Of a stretch of 58,805 nt of DNA, positions 1-7,995 are shown in pieces. Numbering within the stretch: the stretch's first letter is position 1; the number at the start of each line of letters is the position of its first letter. The DNA comes from Acidimicrobiaceae bacterium (lineage in GTDB: Bacteria > Actinomycetota > Acidimicrobiia > Acidimicrobiales > Poriferisodalaceae), in NCBI GenBank assembly GCA_026713105.1, contig JAPOPC010000103.1, forward strand, positions 1 through 58,805, written 5' to 3'. Position numbers and translations under genes: made by a program. Below the pieces are notes generated by a model. That model worked only from the letters and a program-made list of their open reading frames with translations. It did not search any database and had not been told where the DNA came from.

Positions 1-90
1 CAGATGCCCCAACTCGTCGCCGCGCTCGCCCGTCACGCCGAGACAGTCACACCCACCTGCAATACTGCCCAACACTCGATCGCTGCATGA
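1..90 (+). CDS. 3' end of an unrecognised gene (partial)
   Basis: An open frame enters from the left edge and ends at a TGA at 88-90 after 29 visible codons. The translation is a short helix-compatible tail (begins QMPQLVAALARHAET) with no motif I recognise. The next start codon, ATG at 87, overlaps this stop by 4 bases (ATGA), the usual sign of translational coupling inside an operon. That overlap is the main reason to think the tail is real. Product unknown. Confidence 0.45.
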   Translation, partial: QMPQLVAALARHAETVTPTCNTAQHSIAA

Positions 91-161
91 CAACCGGAGC
101 CACCACCCGCAGCGACTTCAACAGCAAATGGGACATCCTCGGTGATGTAGCAACGGAGTGA
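87..161 (+). pseudogene. 5' stub of the next operon gene, cut off by a rearrangement
   Basis: An ATG overlapping the previous stop opens a frame that begins MTTGATTRSDFNSKWDILGD and then stops after 24 codons. The last few codons coincide with the 3' end of the oppositely oriented NYN gene. The simplest reading is that a longer downstream gene was truncated by a recombination junction near 142-150, which also cost the NYN gene its C-terminus. The original product cannot be named from 20 residues. Inference rests on the stop-start overlap and on two genes losing their ends at the same point. Confidence 0.4.
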
Positions 162-564
162 AATCGGCATCGCTTGATGCAATGATGAACTCTTCGTAGC
201 CAGAACTCCGACTTAGGTATTCCAGCACGTCCATGACGATTCGGATATCTGCTGCATTCTTGCCTGTACTAGTCAGCGATGGGCAATCAATGATCTCGAA
301 GCCTGATCGAGTCAACTGGGGGCGGATGCTAGAGAAGTACTGGCGACTCCCGTCTCGGTTCACAACTCGCCCGGCGGGGTTCAGGTAGGCGCGCTTAACT
401 AGTACATCACGCTTTCGGTCGGAGCTAGCTCGTTTCAGAATGCGCTCTAGCCATAGCCAAGGTTCATTCGCCATGGCATTAGCTTGTTCATAGTCGAGCG
501 CATGTAACCCACCGTAGATATTATCGAAATCGAGAAAGAGAGCTGACTTTATTCGGTGTGACAC
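118..564 (-). pseudogene. NYN/LabA-like (DUF88) RNase domain protein, C-terminally truncated
   Basis: The GTG at 564-562 starts a protein that reads SHRIKSALFLDFDNIYGG. This is the first acidic strand of the NYN (PIN-like) nuclease fold. The second acidic helix is KNAADIRIVMDVLEYL, and the third is the strand EEFIIASSDADFTPLL, which matches the SxDxDF signature of LabA/DUF88 proteins. Family members normally continue for some tens of residues or into an OST-HTH/LOTUS domain. Here the frame leaves the fold right after LL and ends in a nonsense tail (HHRGCPICC). The catalytic aspartates are present, so residual activity is possible, but the C-terminal part of the fold is missing. Base composition is clearly less GC-rich than the rest of the window, consistent with transfer. 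A longer frame upstream to 672 exists but runs into the IS relic. Confidence 0.75.
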
Positions 565-574
565 TGTTGTGGCT

Positions 575-895
575 CCTAGCCCTGATTGTTCATGAGTCTG
601 TGGGGTGGTGCGGTGTGGGTCCGCGGAAAAGCCCCTCTGACCTGCGACGATGCATGCGTTCAAAGTACGCATCAGTAGGTTCAGGGGGGCATCTCCGAGG
701 TGAAAGCTACCAGTGTCACAAACGCGTGTCTGGCAGGCGGCAGGGATCGGGTGGTGTGGGGCTGCGGCCTGTTCGAGCTGGGGCGGTTCGCGGACCGTGT
801 GGGGCTGACTGGGGCGCAGTGTTGGTGCATGCGCTGCTGATGCTCGCGGGCGGCGGGGAGGCTTGCACCGATATCGAGAATCCGCGCTCCCAGCG
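575..895 (+). mobile_element. Relic of the 5' end of an IS1380-like insertion sequence (copy 1)
   Basis: Bases 575-740 match 54592-54759 on the opposite strand, with exact runs of 20 bases (575-594) and 32 bases (619-650). Downstream the + strand encodes decayed pieces of a transposase N-terminus: from a GTG at 700 the frame reads VKATSVTNACLAGG and later GRFADRVGLTGA. After a frameshift near 810-818 it continues VLVHALLMLAGGGEACTDIE. The AGGGEAC-DIE segment followed by a near-LRSQ motif is typical of IS1380-family transposases. Everything after about 895 (DDE catalytic core, right end) is missing. The outer boundary is placed at 575 because both copies begin their similarity there. Family assignment is from remembered motif patterns. 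Confidence 0.7.
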
Positions 896-905
896 GAGCT
901 GTACT

Positions 906-1229
906 AGTCGGACTGCGTTGGCTCGGCGCGTCGCCAGCGCCGACCTCGAACCGCCGGCCACCGCAGACACGATGGCCATCGTGATCCTCAGCGACGGCGC
1001 TTGGGAGGCGATCCTGCGCCCGACGCCTGAGACAGACGCACGCGGCTCTGCACAGCTTGAGGCCGCGGTCGCGTCGCTCATGAACACCGGCACGACCGAC
1101 GCCGACGCCCAAGGGATCGCTGAGCGGATCATGACCGCATCACGTCAATTCGGGCTCGAAGACAACGCCGCCGTCGCAGTCGCCCATGTCGCCACGGTGA
1201 CTGACAGCGGAGACGAACCCGGTGAATGA
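906..1229 (+). pseudogene. C-terminal fragment of a PP2C-type serine/threonine phosphatase
   Basis: The frame reads DTMAIVILSDGAWEAIL, the conserved SDG strand of PP2C phosphatases (metal-binding Asp), and about 50 residues later GLEDNAAVAVAHV, the DN motif that supplies the last metal ligand. The N-terminal two thirds of a PP2C domain (RxxNED, DGxGG) are absent. The fragment is fused in frame to the IS relic upstream, so the 5' part was probably lost when the insertion sequence entered or was deleted. An ATG at 972 could still start an 85-residue product, but it could not form a complete active site. Confidence 0.7.
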
Positions 1230-1485
1230 TCCAGACCCCGACACCCTCAGAACATCCGCCGAGAACGCCGGGCCGTCGCCAGCCGATTGCACGCTCGGAC
1301 CCTTGATGATCGTCATGGCATGGCGAGAAGGAGACACCACCGCGACTATTGGTGACGCGATGCGGGACGGGCCAGCGCTCGTCAGCGAAATCGCAGCAGT
1401 AATCGCCGACGAGCGAGGCATTCCACACGGCTGCCTCACTCAGATCGGGCACATCCTCGTGGAGCCGCGGGAGGAATCAGACTGA
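1222..1485 (+). CDS. Small acidic protein downstream of the PP2C remnant, unknown
   Basis: The GTG start overlaps the stop of the phosphatase fragment by 8 bases, indicating that the two were once translationally coupled. The 87-residue product has a disordered, Pro/Asp-rich first 25 residues and then a compact region (LGPLMIVMAWREGD to GHILVEP) with mixed strand/helix character. I recognise no family. Because its partner is now a fragment, the gene may be an orphan left over from a PP2C-containing signalling or defence locus. Confidence 0.55.
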   Translation: MNDPDPDTLRTSAENAGPSPADCTLGPLMIVMAWREGDTTATIGDAMRDGPALVSEIAAVIADERGIPHGCLTQIGHILVEPREESD

Positions 1486-1652
1486 CGGAAGCAAGCGCCG
1501 AAGCGGTGGAGGATCGGCCGAGCAACGGCTAGGGCCATGCGGGGACGGCGGCTGCGTTTGCGCCGAGAAGAGGATCGAAGGCCATGGGCTGCTTTGCTGC
1601 TTAGAGTTCGCCGTTCCTGTCGAACATGAACCTGGATGATTAGCGAGTACCG

Positions 1653-2549
1653 ATGATCTACAGAGACCGCCATCCTGCGATTGCGGAGGTCGCAGATGCC
1701 CTCGGGGCATTCGTGGGGCGCTACAGCCCCGCAAGTTTCGACGTGCGTCCGCAGCAAGGCTCGCCTTTTGAGTCCGAAAGCGAGCAGTTGCCGACGAGCG
1801 CTCGTGCCGAGGCAGGGTCATTACTCGCCCACGCTGAGATGGCGGTCCAGATCCGCATGTTGGCGGCGATGGACTTCATGGGCGGCACAGCGTCGCTAGC
1901 GAAGTCATCCGCTTCCGTCTACTCGGTGTTCGCGTTGACGCGTTCAGCAATGGAGAGCTTCGCGTACGCCGCATGGATTCTTGAGCCCGGCATCGGCCCA
2001 GCACGGCGAGCGTGTCGCGGTGCCCTCGACCACGCAGACGGAGTCGACCAGTACATCAAGAACCTGCAGCGACTGCAGGAACCAGGAGCGCCGGACGAGA
2101 CATCGGCGATCGTCGCCTCTGCCATTGGCGGCAACAAAGAGAAGGTCCACCACATCAATGCGGATTTGTCGGCAGCTCGCGGACTCACCTCGGGCCAAAC
2201 AGTGGAGACCTACCCCTCCAAGCGAGCGGTCGTCAACGAGATTGTGAGCGTCTCCGATGCCAATCTCAGCTCCGGGGCTGTGCAGTACGGATACCTCTCC
2301 GGCATAGCGCACTCGGGCCTTGCCGAGCTGATGGAGCTGCATGCGGGCGAGGGCATGCTGGAGAACTTCAACATCAAAGTGGATCGCTACCTCCTGCCGC
2401 TTGCGATGGCGATCTGCATCATGAGGCCCAGCTGCGACAGGTTCGCCGCCTCGTGGGGTTTGCCGTCGGCTGCGTTCGACATGGATGCTCTACTTGAGGT
2501 ACTCGATTCGAACTATCGACTGCACGGCGACGAACCTGCGTTTTCCTGA
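1653..2549 (+). CDS. Predicted all-helical protein of unknown function (298 aa)
   Basis: The ATG at 1653 opens a 298-codon frame without signal peptide or membrane segment. The sequence is rich in Ala, Ser and Glu helices, for example LLAHAEMAVQIRMLAAMDF and SVYSVFALTRSAMESFAYAAW. It includes a YLSGIAHSGLAEL segment that looks like a conserved core helix pair. It resembles the hypothetical helical proteins often found singly in actinobacterial genomic islands, but I cannot name a family. It lies 167 bases upstream of the PP-loop/GHKL operon in the same direction and could be a loosely linked member. Confidence 0.75.
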   Translation: MIYRDRHPAIAEVADALGAFVGRYSPASFDVRPQQGSPFESESEQLPTSARAEAGSLLAHAEMAVQIRMLAAMDFMGGTASLAKSSASVYSVFALTRSAMESFAYAAWILEPGIGPARRACRGALDHADGVDQYIKNLQRLQEPGAPDETSAIVASAIGGNKEKVHHINADLSAARGLTSGQTVETYPSKRAVVNEIVSVSDANLSSGAVQYGYLSGIAHSGLAELMELHAGEGMLENFNIKVDRYLLPLAMAICIMRPSCDRFAASWGLPSAAFDMDALLEVLDSNYRLHGDEPAFS

Positions 2550-2717
2550 CAAATTCGGTCTGAGCGCACTTCGGGCAGCCGCCTTAACCGATCGCAGTGG
2601 TCGCCCAGAGACTTGCACGATGGCCGAGTCTGACCTCAGCGATGGGTTCTGTCACGCCGGCCGCGAGGCGGTCGTGTGCGCATTACTGTCATGCGGCCGG
2701 GTGCGGAGGTCGAGTTC

Positions 2718-4031
2718 ATGAGCAGCAATGGCCGACTCGGAGGCTCGCGGCTCGGCCCGCTGGACTACCGAGACGACGCTCATCGTGACCTTCCGCACAT
2801 TCTGAGTTTCTCGGGCGGCCGCTCGTCGGCTGCGATGGCGTTCATGGCTGCCGATGAGGGTTTGCTGCGCCCGGAGCGCGGCGACTTGCTGCTGTTCGCG
2901 AATACCTCAGCTGAGCATCCGGGCACCTATGAGTTCGCTGCGGAGTGCAAGCAGCGCATCGAGCGCGAGTTCGGGTTGCCGTTTCTGTGGCTGGAGTTCT
3001 GCACGGTGGAGGACGCCTGGAGAGGCGACTACTGGCGGCGGGAGGCTTATCGTCTCGTCAAGCCGGTGCCTGTTGAGGACGACCCCTACGGTTTTCGCAG
3101 CGGCGGCGAGGTGTTCGAGGAGCTGCTCAGCTTCCAGGGAATGCTGCCCAATCCGCATTCGCGGACCTGCACCGCGAAGCTGAAGCTGTACCCGTCGCAC
3201 AAGCTGTTGGCCGATTGGATCGGCGGAACCGCGGGACCAGCGCACGCTGGTCACTACTGGCCGGGTGACAATGGCTGCGCATCGGGTGCGAATCTGGTGC
3301 GCGCGGAGCAGTTCGCCGATGGCTATGTAAGACGCGGCGGGAGCGCTCCGCGCGAACAGGCATTGCGTCGAGCTGAGCATCTGGCGTCGCTGCCGTCTCA
3401 GCGTCCTGCGCAGCGTTTCGCCGATTTCACCGATGTGCCGCTCGGCCATCGCGAGAACGGCCAGCGCAACGGGCTCGTCGTGGAGCCTCGTCCGGCTCCG
3501 ATGCGAGGCTTGGAAGCCGCTTTGCATGTGCGTCTGCTGGGTCTTCGTGCCGATGAGCCCAGACGCGTCGATCGCGTGCTGCTGCGCTGCCTGTACGCCG
3601 AGGGTGCCACAGCGGCGGGCTGCACCGTCAAGACGCAGCCCCCGGGCGAGCGTCCGTACTTCCCGCTCCACCACGCCGGGATCGACGCCGATGCCGTCGC
3701 TGATTTCTGGCGTGGACGCGATTTCGATCTGGACATTCCGTCCGGTGCGGGCAATTGCAGTTTCTGCTTCATGAAGGGCACAAAGCAGCTCGTTGAGCTG
3801 TCAGCCACTCCTGATCGTCGACGCAGCATGGGCACGCCATCTGACATCAGCTGGTGGGCAGACATCGAGCAGCGCCACATGCGCACTGAGCCCCGACGCA
3901 ACGGCGACGGCATCTCCACCTTCGGTTTTTTCGGCGTGAACGCCGGGACATTCGACGACCTGGCCCAAGGCTGCACAGACGGCCTGGGCCGCTACGAACA
4001 AGGAACCCCCGCTTGTGACTGCACAGACTGA
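2718..4031 (+). CDS. PP-loop ATPase, PAPS reductase/DndC-like
   Basis: ATG 2718 is chosen because GGAGGT precedes it by 7 bases; an upstream GTG at 2676 lacks this. The 437-residue protein has the PP-loop SFSGGRSSAAM (about residues 30-40) of the adenine nucleotide alpha-hydrolase fold. It continues with FANTSAEHPGTYEF, an RTC motif with Cys151, GLRADEPRR (275-283), and a late NCSFCFMKG with CxxC (347-350). These are the landmarks of PAPS-reductase-like enzymes that include DndC, where cysteines hold an Fe-S cluster and the PP-loop adenylates a substrate. Around 100 poorly conserved-looking residues (165-270) separate the central Cys from GLRADE, which is longer than I would expect. It is the first gene of a four-gene coupled operon: its stop lies 17 bases inside the GHKL ATPase gene. 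No cysteine desulfurase or other dnd gene is nearby. Confidence 0.8.
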   Translation: MSSNGRLGGSRLGPLDYRDDAHRDLPHILSFSGGRSSAAMAFMAADEGLLRPERGDLLLFANTSAEHPGTYEFAAECKQRIEREFGLPFLWLEFCTVEDAWRGDYWRREAYRLVKPVPVEDDPYGFRSGGEVFEELLSFQGMLPNPHSRTCTAKLKLYPSHKLLADWIGGTAGPAHAGHYWPGDNGCASGANLVRAEQFADGYVRRGGSAPREQALRRAEHLASLPSQRPAQRFADFTDVPLGHRENGQRNGLVVEPRPAPMRGLEAALHVRLLGLRADEPRRVDRVLLRCLYAEGATAAGCTVKTQPPGERPYFPLHHAGIDADAVADFWRGRDFDLDIPSGAGNCSFCFMKGTKQLVELSATPDRRRSMGTPSDISWWADIEQRHMRTEPRRNGDGISTFGFFGVNAGTFDDLAQGCTDGLGRYEQGTPACDCTD

Positions 4032-5985
4032 CGGACAACTGCACTTCGGAATGACGCACGCGCCCGTGGGCTTCACGAGCGCGCAGGTGTCGCAGTTCGA
4101 CGGGTCGGCTGAGCCTGTCGTGCGCGAGCTGATCCAGAACTGCCTCGACGCCGCAGACAAAGCCGGACGGCCAGCGGAAGTGCGATTCGTCATCACCGAT
4201 GTCGCAACAACGCAGTTGCCCGGATGGTCCGATTATTGCGAAGCGTTCTCCCAAGCAAAGAGCGAGAGACAGCAGCGACGCACCACGCCCTCTCATAACG
4301 AGAAGATGATCGTCGAGGGCATCGGCGGCCTGATCTCTCGCGAAGAGGTGCCTGTGCTGCTCTGCGCGGACAATGGCTGCGGACTGGACCCTCAGCGAAT
4401 GATCTCGCTGCTTACTGTCGGCAATACCGACAAGGGCGAAGGCGGGGCAGGATCATTCGGCCTGGGTCATCACGCTGCGTTCGGGGCTTCTGACCTGCGT
4501 TATGTGCTGTACGGAAGCAGATACAGCCACAACGGCTCCAATGGGACGATCGCTTCGGGCCACGCGATCTTGGCTACACGAACAGACGGAGACGGCCAAT
4601 TGCTCGCTTCGGAGGGCTACTGGCGCCGCGCCCGATGGTCAGGCCAGCTGTGGCAAGACGGCAACGAATTCCCGACCGAGATGCCCGAGATGCTCGCGTC
4701 GCATCTGCAGCAAGACACCACAGGCACTGTGGTGGCAATAGCGGGATTCAACGACTTCCACCGCGACCACGACGACGCGACCGCCGCAGAGCAGATCATG
4801 CAAGTCGCAGCCGCGAACTTCTCAGCAGCGGTCGACGAGGGGCGCCTCACCGTGGAAATCGTCGACCGAGAAGGCCGAAGCAGCATCACCAACCGAGAGA
4901 CTCTCACTGCTGCGCTTGAGGCGACCGCCCACCGCAAGACTTCGCCAGCGGGACAGATCGCGGGCTCGCAGGCGCATGCAGCGTGGATGACCTTGCGTGA
5001 CGGCGCTCAGCTGGCTCCGCTGCCGGGAGTGAGAGTGGCGTGGCGCTCTCTTGATGCCGCTCGTGGCGAACTGACCCAGGTTCATCTGTTCCGCAAGGGA
5101 ATGTGGATTTCGTCACGCGTCGACCGGCTCTTGAAGCGCGACTTTGCTTCGACTTGGCCCTTTGATGCCGTTGTGACACTCACGGACGGCGAACTCGAAG
5201 AGCTGGTCCGCGCTTCAGAAGGCCCCGAGCACCGCGGAATCAAACGCCAACGACTCAACAACGACCAGAAGCGACGGCTGCGAGAACACCTCGCAACAAT
5301 CGCTGACGCCCTGCGGGCCGCCGTCGGAGAGCGAAACGACGAAGAGGAGTACACGCCTGAATCGTTCGCGACACTCGACGGCCACCACATCCGCAAGGCG
5401 GAACCCGTTCGTCGACCGCGGCGCCAAGCAGGAGGCGGCAGCCAGAGGACCAAAGTCGAACGAGGAAACAACAAGACAGGCGGCGTCAAACGCGAACGCC
5501 GTCGCGGCACCCCACGGCCCGGGTCGATACCGAGCTACCGGCATGCGTTGCGATCCGATGCCGACCAGGGAATCGTCGAGGTCCGGCTGGACTACGACGA
5601 GAACACAGACGACCAACACTCCATGGGAATCCGAGTGCGCCGCGCCTCAGGCGCCGACGGCACCTGCGAGCAGCCATTCCCCGACGACTACTTGTCGCTC
5701 GCCTTCGTGGAGGACTCCGAGAGCGGCGTGGCAGCCACCGGGGGCAGCGATGGCGAGACCGAGCTTGTGCTGCCTGCCTCTGCGGGCGAACGCACCCTGC
5801 GGATCAAGCTCGCCGATGGCCTAGCTCGCGAACTCGCGGCGGCTCCGCACCTGCTGAGCATCGACATCGTCAAGCGCGCTCGGCCATCACCGGCCGATGC
5901 AGACGACGACTCTGAGTCCCCGGATTCCCATGAGCCCGCAGCGCGGGTCGGCCAGCACTACGCAATCTCGGAGCAACAAGTCTGA
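4015..5985 (+). CDS. GHKL (Hsp90/MutL/MORC-like) ATPase with basic linker
   Basis: GTG 4015 overlaps the end of the PP-loop gene by 17 bases. Three Bergerat-fold motifs are visible: the N-box RELIQNCLDAA (37-47), the G1 box DNGCGL (119-124) and a glycine-rich lid GSFGLGHHAAFGASD (146-160). This arrangement is that of Hsp90/MutL/MORC-type ATPases rather than sensor kinases, and no phospho-acceptor His domain is present. The middle region (to about 450) would be the S5-like transducer. It is followed by a very basic linker (about 460-510, many Arg/Lys) that could bind nucleic acid, a C-terminal beta-rich domain and an acidic tail. A nucleotide-driven clamp acting on DNA or RNA together with the PP-loop protein is the natural guess, not a demonstrated role. 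Confidence 0.8.
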   Translation: MTAQTDGQLHFGMTHAPVGFTSAQVSQFDGSAEPVVRELIQNCLDAADKAGRPAEVRFVITDVATTQLPGWSDYCEAFSQAKSERQQRRTTPSHNEKMIVEGIGGLISREEVPVLLCADNGCGLDPQRMISLLTVGNTDKGEGGAGSFGLGHHAAFGASDLRYVLYGSRYSHNGSNGTIASGHAILATRTDGDGQLLASEGYWRRARWSGQLWQDGNEFPTEMPEMLASHLQQDTTGTVVAIAGFNDFHRDHDDATAAEQIMQVAAANFSAAVDEGRLTVEIVDREGRSSITNRETLTAALEATAHRKTSPAGQIAGSQAHAAWMTLRDGAQLAPLPGVRVAWRSLDAARGELTQVHLFRKGMWISSRVDRLLKRDFASTWPFDAVVTLTDGELEELVRASEGPEHRGIKRQRLNNDQKRRLREHLATIADALRAAVGERNDEEEYTPESFATLDGHHIRKAEPVRRPRRQAGGGSQRTKVERGNNKTGGVKRERRRGTPRPGSIPSYRHALRSDADQGIVEVRLDYDENTDDQHSMGIRVRRASGADGTCEQPFPDDYLSLAFVEDSESGVAATGGSDGETELVLPASAGERTLRIKLADGLARELAAAPHLLSIDIVKRARPSPADADDDSESPDSHEPAARVGQHYAISEQQV

Positions 5986-6815
5986 TGTCTGCGACCAATG
6001 CGATCGGAACGAGCGCCGAGCCGTTGCCCGTTCTGGTTCACGACGGGTCACGGCTCGACTGGGTCGCAGCACGGTACTCAGCAACCGTTGCGCTCCAACG
6101 GCAGGCGAGCGCCGTCATTCACGAGCTTCACGACGCACCTGAAATCGAGACGCTTCTGAGCAACGGTGACGCCGCCTACGCGACCGAGATTCGCTGCCCG
6201 CGCACGATGCTCAGCCGCGTCGAGCATGCAGAAGGCACCAGCCAAGTCGTCAAACTGCACGAAACTGAGCGCAACGACAACCTGTATCTGATTCCCGGCA
6301 TCGTCGCCGTCCGCGACACCTCCATCTCAGCCTCAGGACTGCATCCGCTCGTCCGCGGAGAAAGAGCCGCTGTGGACATTCCAGCGGGCTGGTGGCTGGC
6401 ACGCGGTGGCGAGTACCAGTTCGAACCGCTTCTTGTCAGCTTGCTCAGATTTGTCAAGGACGGCGACGATCGGCTCAAACCGGGAACAATGTCTGTCGAG
6501 GAAGCCGAACTGTCCGGCAACCCGTACTTCAAGGTCACGCTCGCAGCCGAGCTGTACGACCATCGCCGTGAGCACCGCGACATCCAAATAGCTGCGCTGA
6601 TCGCCGCGTTCGGGCAGCTTCCTCGCAGCACCATGGCGAGAGCCAAAGACGAGGACGGAGACGACGGAGTGAACGCTGACTGCCCACTCGCCCAAGCGCT
6701 TCGGGCAAGGCTCGAAGACGCCGCCCTGTCGGACTGGGACAGCGAGTTCTACGACCCCGCCAGAGCAGCCACATCGATGGAGAGCTTCTGGATCGACACA
6801 GGAGACGACGAGTGA
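5985..6815 (+). CDS. Unknown protein of the PP-loop/GHKL operon (276 aa)
   Basis: Its ATG shares one base with the TGA of the GHKL gene (TGATG), so it is translationally coupled. The 276-residue product is soluble and alternates strands and helices. Patches that look structured are LYLIPGIVAVRDT, PLLVSLLRFVKDGDDRL and PYFKVTLAAELYDHRREHRDIQIAALIAAFGQL; the C-terminus is acidic. I recognise no domain. Its fixed position between the ATPase and the last gene suggests it is an obligate component rather than an accessory passenger. Confidence 0.75.
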   Translation: MSATNAIGTSAEPLPVLVHDGSRLDWVAARYSATVALQRQASAVIHELHDAPEIETLLSNGDAAYATEIRCPRTMLSRVEHAEGTSQVVKLHETERNDNLYLIPGIVAVRDTSISASGLHPLVRGERAAVDIPAGWWLARGGEYQFEPLLVSLLRFVKDGDDRLKPGTMSVEEAELSGNPYFKVTLAAELYDHRREHRDIQIAALIAAFGQLPRSTMARAKDEDGDDGVNADCPLAQALRARLEDAALSDWDSEFYDPARAATSMESFWIDTGDDE

Positions 6816-7831
6816 CCACAAACAGCGTGCTGACGCTGGTCGACGAGGTCGCCTACCAATCCTGGCAACAGCACATCATCTACGAGAAGAACCGAGCGCG
6901 CACCTCCGACCAGCAGCCTGCTGAAGATCAGGCCAACGGCTCCCTCACAGGAGGCGACAGCTCCGACGCACCCCCAGAGGACTCCAGTGACGAGCAGCGG
7001 TATCGCAGCGAAGTCAAAGCCCGTCAGCTGGAACTCGTCGCTGCAGTCGCAGCAGGCTCCGCCGAATGCTCGCGATACCTGCTGAGACAGCTTCGCGTCA
7101 CAGACGAGGAAACGCTGAGATCGGCCGTGCCGTCGCTGCCAAATCCCCTGACGGCATCAGAACTGCTGCGCCTGCCCAGATACGCCGAGGAGCGAATCGC
7201 TGAAAGCCTCTCGAATGTGTCCCCGGCAGAAGCAGCTACCCCCGCTTTCTGGGCCGCCTGCCATGCCGTCTGGATAGAGCAAGGCAACTTCGACGACCTC
7301 GTCGCCGGCTTCCTCGAAGGCCCCAAAGCCGACAACGCCGAGGCTCGGACCCGCAACTTCCTTCGACGCACCGGAGGACTCGAACGGGTCCGAGGAAAAG
7401 TCAGCGTTCTCGTGAACTGCCCGATCTCGATGGCATGGTGGCGTGTACGAACCGCACGCGAAATTGTCGCTGAAGCACCGTCGAACAGCATCGACTTCGA
7501 GACCGCCCACCAGTTGCTGCACGACCCGAACATCTGGCCCGAACTCACAGGCTTGTCTGTGAAGCGAATCACCTCACTAAACGCGCCCCGCGCACGCTCC
7601 GCTGCGATCGTTGCACTCGGTCAACGTGGCACGATTGACAACGGGGTCAAGGCGAGCCTCAGAAAGATCCGCTGCCAAGGCGCCCTGCGTGCCTTGGGGC
7701 GCCTGAGCCACAGCTTCAGCCTCAACTCCGTTCCGTGGGGAACAGCTCTGAGCACTGCGCTGGAGGGAATCGAGGAGGCAGATATCGACAAGCTGTCAGC
7801 CGAGTCTGCCGATCTCACCGAGGAAGACTGA
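6812..7831 (+). CDS. Unknown helical protein, last gene of the PP-loop/GHKL operon (339 aa)
   Basis: The GTG overlaps the previous stop by 4 bases (GTGA). Residues 30-65 are low-complexity and acidic. The remainder is helical, with a core that includes FWAACHAVWIEQG, ARTRNFLRRTGGL and CPISMAWWRVR. The AWWR motif and surrounding spacing remind me of the uncharacterised family DUF6339, but I hold this at low confidence. The product has no signal peptide and no membrane segment. The operon ends here; the 164 bases to the convergent exonuclease gene show no strong terminator hairpin. Confidence 0.75.
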   Translation: MTTNSVLTLVDEVAYQSWQQHIIYEKNRARTSDQQPAEDQANGSLTGGDSSDAPPEDSSDEQRYRSEVKARQLELVAAVAAGSAECSRYLLRQLRVTDEETLRSAVPSLPNPLTASELLRLPRYAEERIAESLSNVSPAEAATPAFWAACHAVWIEQGNFDDLVAGFLEGPKADNAEARTRNFLRRTGGLERVRGKVSVLVNCPISMAWWRVRTAREIVAEAPSNSIDFETAHQLLHDPNIWPELTGLSVKRITSLNAPRARSAAIVALGQRGTIDNGVKASLRKIRCQGALRALGRLSHSFSLNSVPWGTALSTALEGIEEADIDKLSAESADLTEED

Positions 7832-7995
7832 GAATCCTCGGAGCCCCCGAAATGGCCGATGAGACTCACGTCGTGCTCAATGATCTCGGTGACGACCAGC
7901 GGTACTAGGCGTCGGTGTCGGCGGCCGCTCGGCGGTGCTCGCCGAGGCCGGCAACCTGCACTTGGTACGCGAGACAGCGACAGCTTGTCGGCAGC

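Noticed and set aside
558..1229. Single 223-residue protein on the + strand
   Set aside because: The frame is a fusion of shifted IS leader, transposase fragment and PP2C C-terminus; it is not a genuine protein.
2505..2520. Possible tRNA T-arm (GATTCGAAC)
   Set aside because: It lies inside a coding region and no acceptor or anticodon stem can be paired around it. No other tRNA-like cloverleaf was found by eye.
2718..4031. DNA phosphorothioation (dnd) locus
   Set aside because: Only a DndC-like PP-loop protein is present; DndA/IscS, DndB, DndD and DndE are absent and the partner is a GHKL ATPase, not an SMC-like one.
2718..4031. Assimilatory PAPS reductase
   Set aside because: No sulfate assimilation genes are adjacent, the C-terminal catalytic ECGxH motif is not visible, and the operon context is different; cysQ lies 38 kb away.
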